64,000 bases of DNA from positions 620,001-684,000 of the forward strand of contig CALNYX010000017.1 of assembly GCA_942490925.1 (NCBI GenBank), written 5' to 3'. Made by a program: the position numbers and the translations under genes. This DNA comes from CALNYX01 sp942490925. Lineage in GTDB: Bacteria > Chlamydiota > Chlamydiia > Chlamydiales > JAAKFR01. The notes beneath the pieces were generated by a model that was given only the letters and a program-made list of their open reading frames with translations, made no database searches and was not told the DNA's origin. Shown here one piece after another: positions 61,034 through 64,000 of this stretch (positions are counted from its first letter, which is position 1; each line of letters opens with the position of its first letter).

Positions 61034-64000
61034 TCAGAGACTGCTTAAAAAGCCGACAGTTTTGAGAAGTGTGCGCGTTCCAGGTTCTGTCAATGTATAG
61101 TCACTTTCATCCCACAGCTCTTTGCTTGATCCTACAAGTGCATTGAGGGAATTAAAAAGAGCTTTCCCCTCTTTGGTTGTCATATCAAGCTCTTTCAGTA
61201 GTCGCTGATGCACATAGTGCACCAGATGTTGCGGTTTAATGTGACGATAGAACGCTTCAAGTATTCCTTCTCGAGACATCAGAACAAGAGCATCATAAAG
61301 CACGCCTGTATGTCGATCAAAGCTCACTTGGTGATTAAGCCCAACTAGTGGGCCAATCAGATTCTTCATGTAGAGCCCTTGGTGTACACCTTGAGCAGGT
61401 TCAGACGCTCCAGTCAATTCCTGAGCAAGTGGAGTGGTTCCACTGAACTGATCAATTAGAAAAGCCTGTACATGACAAGAAAGCGCTTCTTTTGCTGGTA
61501 ACACTTGTCGATCTTCGTCTGTTGATGTCATCGCTTCGAGGTTCTTTTTCAACTTAAATTCTGAAGGCAATTGTGCATACGTATTGGCTATCCCCTCTTT
61601 TTTTCCCGTTTCACATGAAGCAATTCCTGCAGCAATCTTTAGAAGCATCTCCTCTTGAGGAGAAAGTAGGGCATTTGCAGGAGCACTATCATCTTGTGCT
61701 AAAATGGTGTGAAAGATCGAAGCGAACTGAGCTTGGGTAATTGACAAGTGGGTTTCATATTGAAAGAGTCCTTTGATATAGTGATGATTGAAGACTTCAG
61801 TCCACAATATTTCAAAAGAGTAGCCTGTCATCTCTTCTGCATTGATTTGTGCGCCCTTCTGGTGCAATTTATTGACTAAACTCATCCATTTTTCAAGCTT
61901 GAAACCTTGTGGAATCTCCTGTATTGAAATTGAAAAAATCTGCGCAGCTTCACAAATTACCTCGGGATTAAATGCGATTCCACTCTCAAATGGAGGTCTA
62001 TATGCTGATGGTAACCTAGATAGCTCTTTCAGCTTATGATGGAGTGCGTAAGGGTTTTTAAGGGTGGGAATTTCAAATTGAGCGCGCACTTCAATAGCCA
62101 TCTGCATCAGTAGGTCTGTCTCATTAAGGGCAATTTTAGAAGAGATCAGGATAGAAAGACGCTTAGCAACCTCAGCATCAGAACCCGACATTCCTCTCAA
62201 TGCAGCTGCACGCAGATCCTCTTGCTTGCTAAGACAGTAGGCCAGCACTTGCTCTGGGGAGGTAAACCTCTGAGGACTGTCACCTAAAGTTGTGAGGAGC
62301 ATTTGGAAAGTTTCGACTGAGCCTTCTGAAAGGTCTATAGCTATCTGCAACACCTCTAAGCGATTCCCAAATAGACTCATTTTTGTGGCTAGCAACTCCG
62401 AAAAAGCAATCAGTGTTGGCAATCCGTATTTGACAACATCATCAATTAACATCTCGAAATCAATGCCTTTGCGACAAACCCCAAATAACAGCTGTGGTAT
62501 CGTCTCTAAAGTTTGATGAATCTCATCCACAGGAAGCTTTGTAACACTTGTGAAAAAGCCTTCCAAATCAAGCCCATTTTCACACATATCGATGTACTTT
62601 TGAGGGATAGCTGCAAAGATTGCTGCTAATCGATCAGTAGGCAATTTGGCAACCCCTGACAGCAGGTTCGCAAATCCTCCATTATTTCGACATTTTTCGA
62701 TTATTGGCACAGGAATTACATCGAAAATTTCTTTGCGTTGTCCGGCAGGAAGTTTTGCAATTCCAGCTATCAAACCACTAATTTCTTTGATGTTTATGTA
62801 AGCACTATTCACCCATTGGGGAATTGCATCGAAAACTTCTGGAAATTGCTCAAAAGGAACTTCTTCAAGTCCAAAAATAAGATCCGCAATATCTGTACCA
62901 TTTGCACATCGCTCTACGTAAATTTCAGGAATAGCGTGTAAAGAGGCATGGATTTTTCCCTGCTGTAACCCTGAAGCTACAGTTAGAAGCTTTGCAGCTT
63001 CGACACCATTTTGGCATTTATCAAGCATTGCTGCTGGAAAGGCTCCTCTCATTTCTCTAAGAGTCCTAACCCTCACCAATGAAACACCCCCTAAGAGAGC
63101 CTTAAGGTCAAAACAGGTTTTACACTTTTGAAACAATTCATAGGGAATCGCCTCGATTAAATTTCTGCTTCTTTGAGCAGGTAGAAATGAGACTCCAACT
63201 AGCACTTCTCCAACAGCTACGATATCCTCACATAAATCAAGGTAATCAGGTGGTATGATCTGAAGAATCTTCTTATACCGAGTGGGAGGTAAGCGTGACA
63301 CACACTCTAGAAGAGTAGCAAGATCATATCCCCCATTGCATCGATTAATGAATAGCTGAGGGATATCTCTAAGAATGTTTCTATAACGTGCTACCGGTAA
63401 TCCACACACACTGGTAAGAAGCTGAAGTAAATCACTACTTCCATAGCACCGCTCCAAGTAGGGCTGGGGAATTTCTTCTAAAATCCCCAAAAGATGGGGC
63501 GGCAAAAGAGTTGTGACCTCAGTAAGAAATCGACCAATATTTTCACCATCTTCACATTGAGCAACATAGCGAGAGGAAATCGCTTTGATGCTCTCTCTAA
63601 CTCGGTCAAGTCGTATCTTACGTATTGCCCCAACAAGCTCAATGAGGTCAGCAATACTACTACACTTGCTGATAAATGCTTCTGGAATCAATTCCACGAT
63701 CTCTTGAAGACGATTTGGTGGTAATTGAGCAAGCCCGTCAAACAAATAAACAAGATCTGATGGGCTCTGAAAGCGCACTGTGTAGCGCTCCGGGAGCATC
63801 TCTAAAACTTTAGCAACCCCCTCAATTCGGTCCTCAAAAGCTTTAATATCTTGGCACTCCTCTACAAATCTCTGAGCAAAAACCTGAAATTTCTCAGGCT
63901 CAAGCCTAAGTGCGACTTCAAACAGACGCTGAGGCTGTGATCTATATTTTGTAAAACAGGCCTCAGGAATAGCTGTAAGTGTTGCAATAACTAAGTGTGG
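61034..64000 (-). CDS. Giant 36-residue-repeat protein (5' end outside the window)
   Basis: The reading frame is open to the window edge, so at least 988 codons are present and the start lies beyond 64000; the first in-frame ATG visible at 63799 is internal. Thirteen tandem units of exactly 36 residues occupy 62384-63787. Consensus: Y-[IVL]-x-[KR]-C-x-N-G-x-D-[LI] near positions 2-12, L-L-x-x-V-x-x-L-P at 15-23, and I-[FL]-x-A-I-P-[EQ] at the end. Position 6 is Cys in eleven of the thirteen units. The rest (to about residue 920 from 63799) is helical and repeat-free. No signal peptide can be judged. A solenoid scaffold or effector is likely; no known name. Confidence 0.75.
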   Translation of the reverse strand, partial: PHLVIATLTAIPEACFTKYRSQPQRLFEVALRLEPEKFQVFAQRFVEECQDIKAFEDRIEGVAKVLEMLPERYTVRFQSPSDLVYLFDGLAQLPPNRLQEIVELIPEAFISKCSSIADLIELVGAIRKIRLDRVRESIKAISSRYVAQCEDGENIGRFLTEVTTLLPPHLLGILEEIPQPYLERCYGSSDLLQLLTSVCGLPVARYRNILRDIPQLFINRCNGGYDLATLLECVSRLPPTRYKKILQIIPPDYLDLCEDIVAVGEVLVGVSFLPAQRSRNLIEAIPYELFQKCKTCFDLKALLGGVSLVRVRTLREMRGAFPAAMLDKCQNGVEAAKLLTVASGLQQGKIHASLHAIPEIYVERCANGTDIADLIFGLEEVPFEQFPEVFDAIPQWVNSAYINIKEISGLIAGIAKLPAGQRKEIFDVIPVPIIEKCRNNGGFANLLSGVAKLPTDRLAAIFAAIPQKYIDMCENGLDLEGFFTSVTKLPVDEIHQTLETIPQLLFGVCRKGIDFEMLIDDVVKYGLPTLIAFSELLATKMSLFGNRLEVLQIAIDLSEGSVETFQMLLTTLGDSPQRFTSPEQVLAYCLSKQEDLRAAALRGMSGSDAEVAKRLSILISSKIALNETDLLMQMAIEVRAQFEIPTLKNPYALHHKLKELSRLPSAYRPPFESGIAFNPEVICEAAQIFSISIQEIPQGFKLEKWMSLVNKLHQKGAQINAEEMTGYSFEILWTEVFNHHYIKGLFQYETHLSITQAQFASIFHTILAQDDSAPANALLSPQEEMLLKIAAGIASCETGKKEGIANTYAQLPSEFKLKKNLEAMTSTDEDRQVLPAKEALSCHVQAFLIDQFSGTTPLAQELTGASEPAQGVHQGLYMKNLIGPLVGLNHQVSFDRHTGVLYDALVLMSREGILEAFYRHIKPQHLVHYVHQRLLKELDMTTKEGKALFNSLNALVGSSKELWDESDYTLTEPGTRTLLKTVGFLSSL

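Noticed and set aside
61034..64000. Considered as a CRISPR or DNA-level tandem repeat
   Set aside because: The repetition is at the protein level with 108-base period and diverged DNA; there are no identical repeats with unique spacers.

Overview
The window is bacterial, gene-dense, and carries the gene-order signature of the phylum Chlamydiae. From memory of the Chlamydia trachomatis map, several blocks match: yidC-dnaA-lgt; pfp, an alpha/beta hydrolase, waaA and leuS; a run from a DUF502 membrane protein through two tiny basic genes, ybeY, a CBS-domain protein, rsbV and a DUF3604 protein to mqnE-mqnA-menG; maf followed by an LptD-like gene; tpiA-xseA-xseB-dxs; and nadK, rsmA and a SurA-like protein. 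Several genes are longer than, or absent from, the Chlamydiaceae (GDP-fucose synthase, Fic, HD-GYP, a RING protein, a VAMP-like protein, DUF4116). This points to an environmental, amoeba- or arthropod-associated chlamydia (Parachlamydia, Waddlia, Simkania or Rhabdochlamydia relatives) rather than to Chlamydia itself. I cannot name the species.

Layout. 1-4736: end of a kinase/TPR operon, YidC and a DnaA paralogue. 4733-6270: a probably mobile ATPase-nuclease gene with hairpin repeats. 6267-13192: housekeeping genes (fcl, lgt, acpS, trxB, an outer-membrane protein, pfp, hydrolase). 13451-15146: a compact three-gene island of probable host-directed proteins: a membrane protein, a RING-finger membrane protein and a synaptobrevin-like R-SNARE. 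15158-19177: two CAU-anticodon tRNAs, waaA and leuS. 19241-25395: rnr through rny, an RNA-processing and envelope block. 25396-29346: accessory, AT-richer DNA with an HTTM-like/M23 fusion and a DCC protein. 29347-34185: rsbV, DUF3604, an NqrM-like gene and the futalosine menaquinone genes mqnE, mqnA and menG. 34186-39300: an insertion-like segment (M20 peptidase, lipase-like protein, a duplicated menG 3' end, and Fic with palindromic operators). 39359-43754: maf, a HEAT-repeat protein and LptD. 43751-51613: two paralogous propeller-type proteins, a copper P-type ATPase and a GAF/HD-GYP protein. 51626-60083: housekeeping genes. 60111-64000: a DUF4116 protein and a giant 36-residue-repeat protein that runs off the window.

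How the genes work together. The core genes cover membrane-protein insertion and export (YidC, SecG), lipoprotein and LPS maturation (Lgt, WaaA, LptD, SurA-like), RNA turnover (RNase R, RNase Y, YbeY), PPi-linked glycolysis (PFP, TpiA), isoprenoid and menaquinone synthesis (Dxs, MqnE, MqnA, MenG) and translation (LeuS, Def, tRNAs). Interleaved with them are genes that look directed at a eukaryotic host. The most striking is the R-SNARE mimic at 14733-15146. It keeps the zero-layer Arg and most heptad layers of VAMP and carries an insertion of exactly one glycine-rich heptad. It sits directly behind a RING-finger membrane protein.
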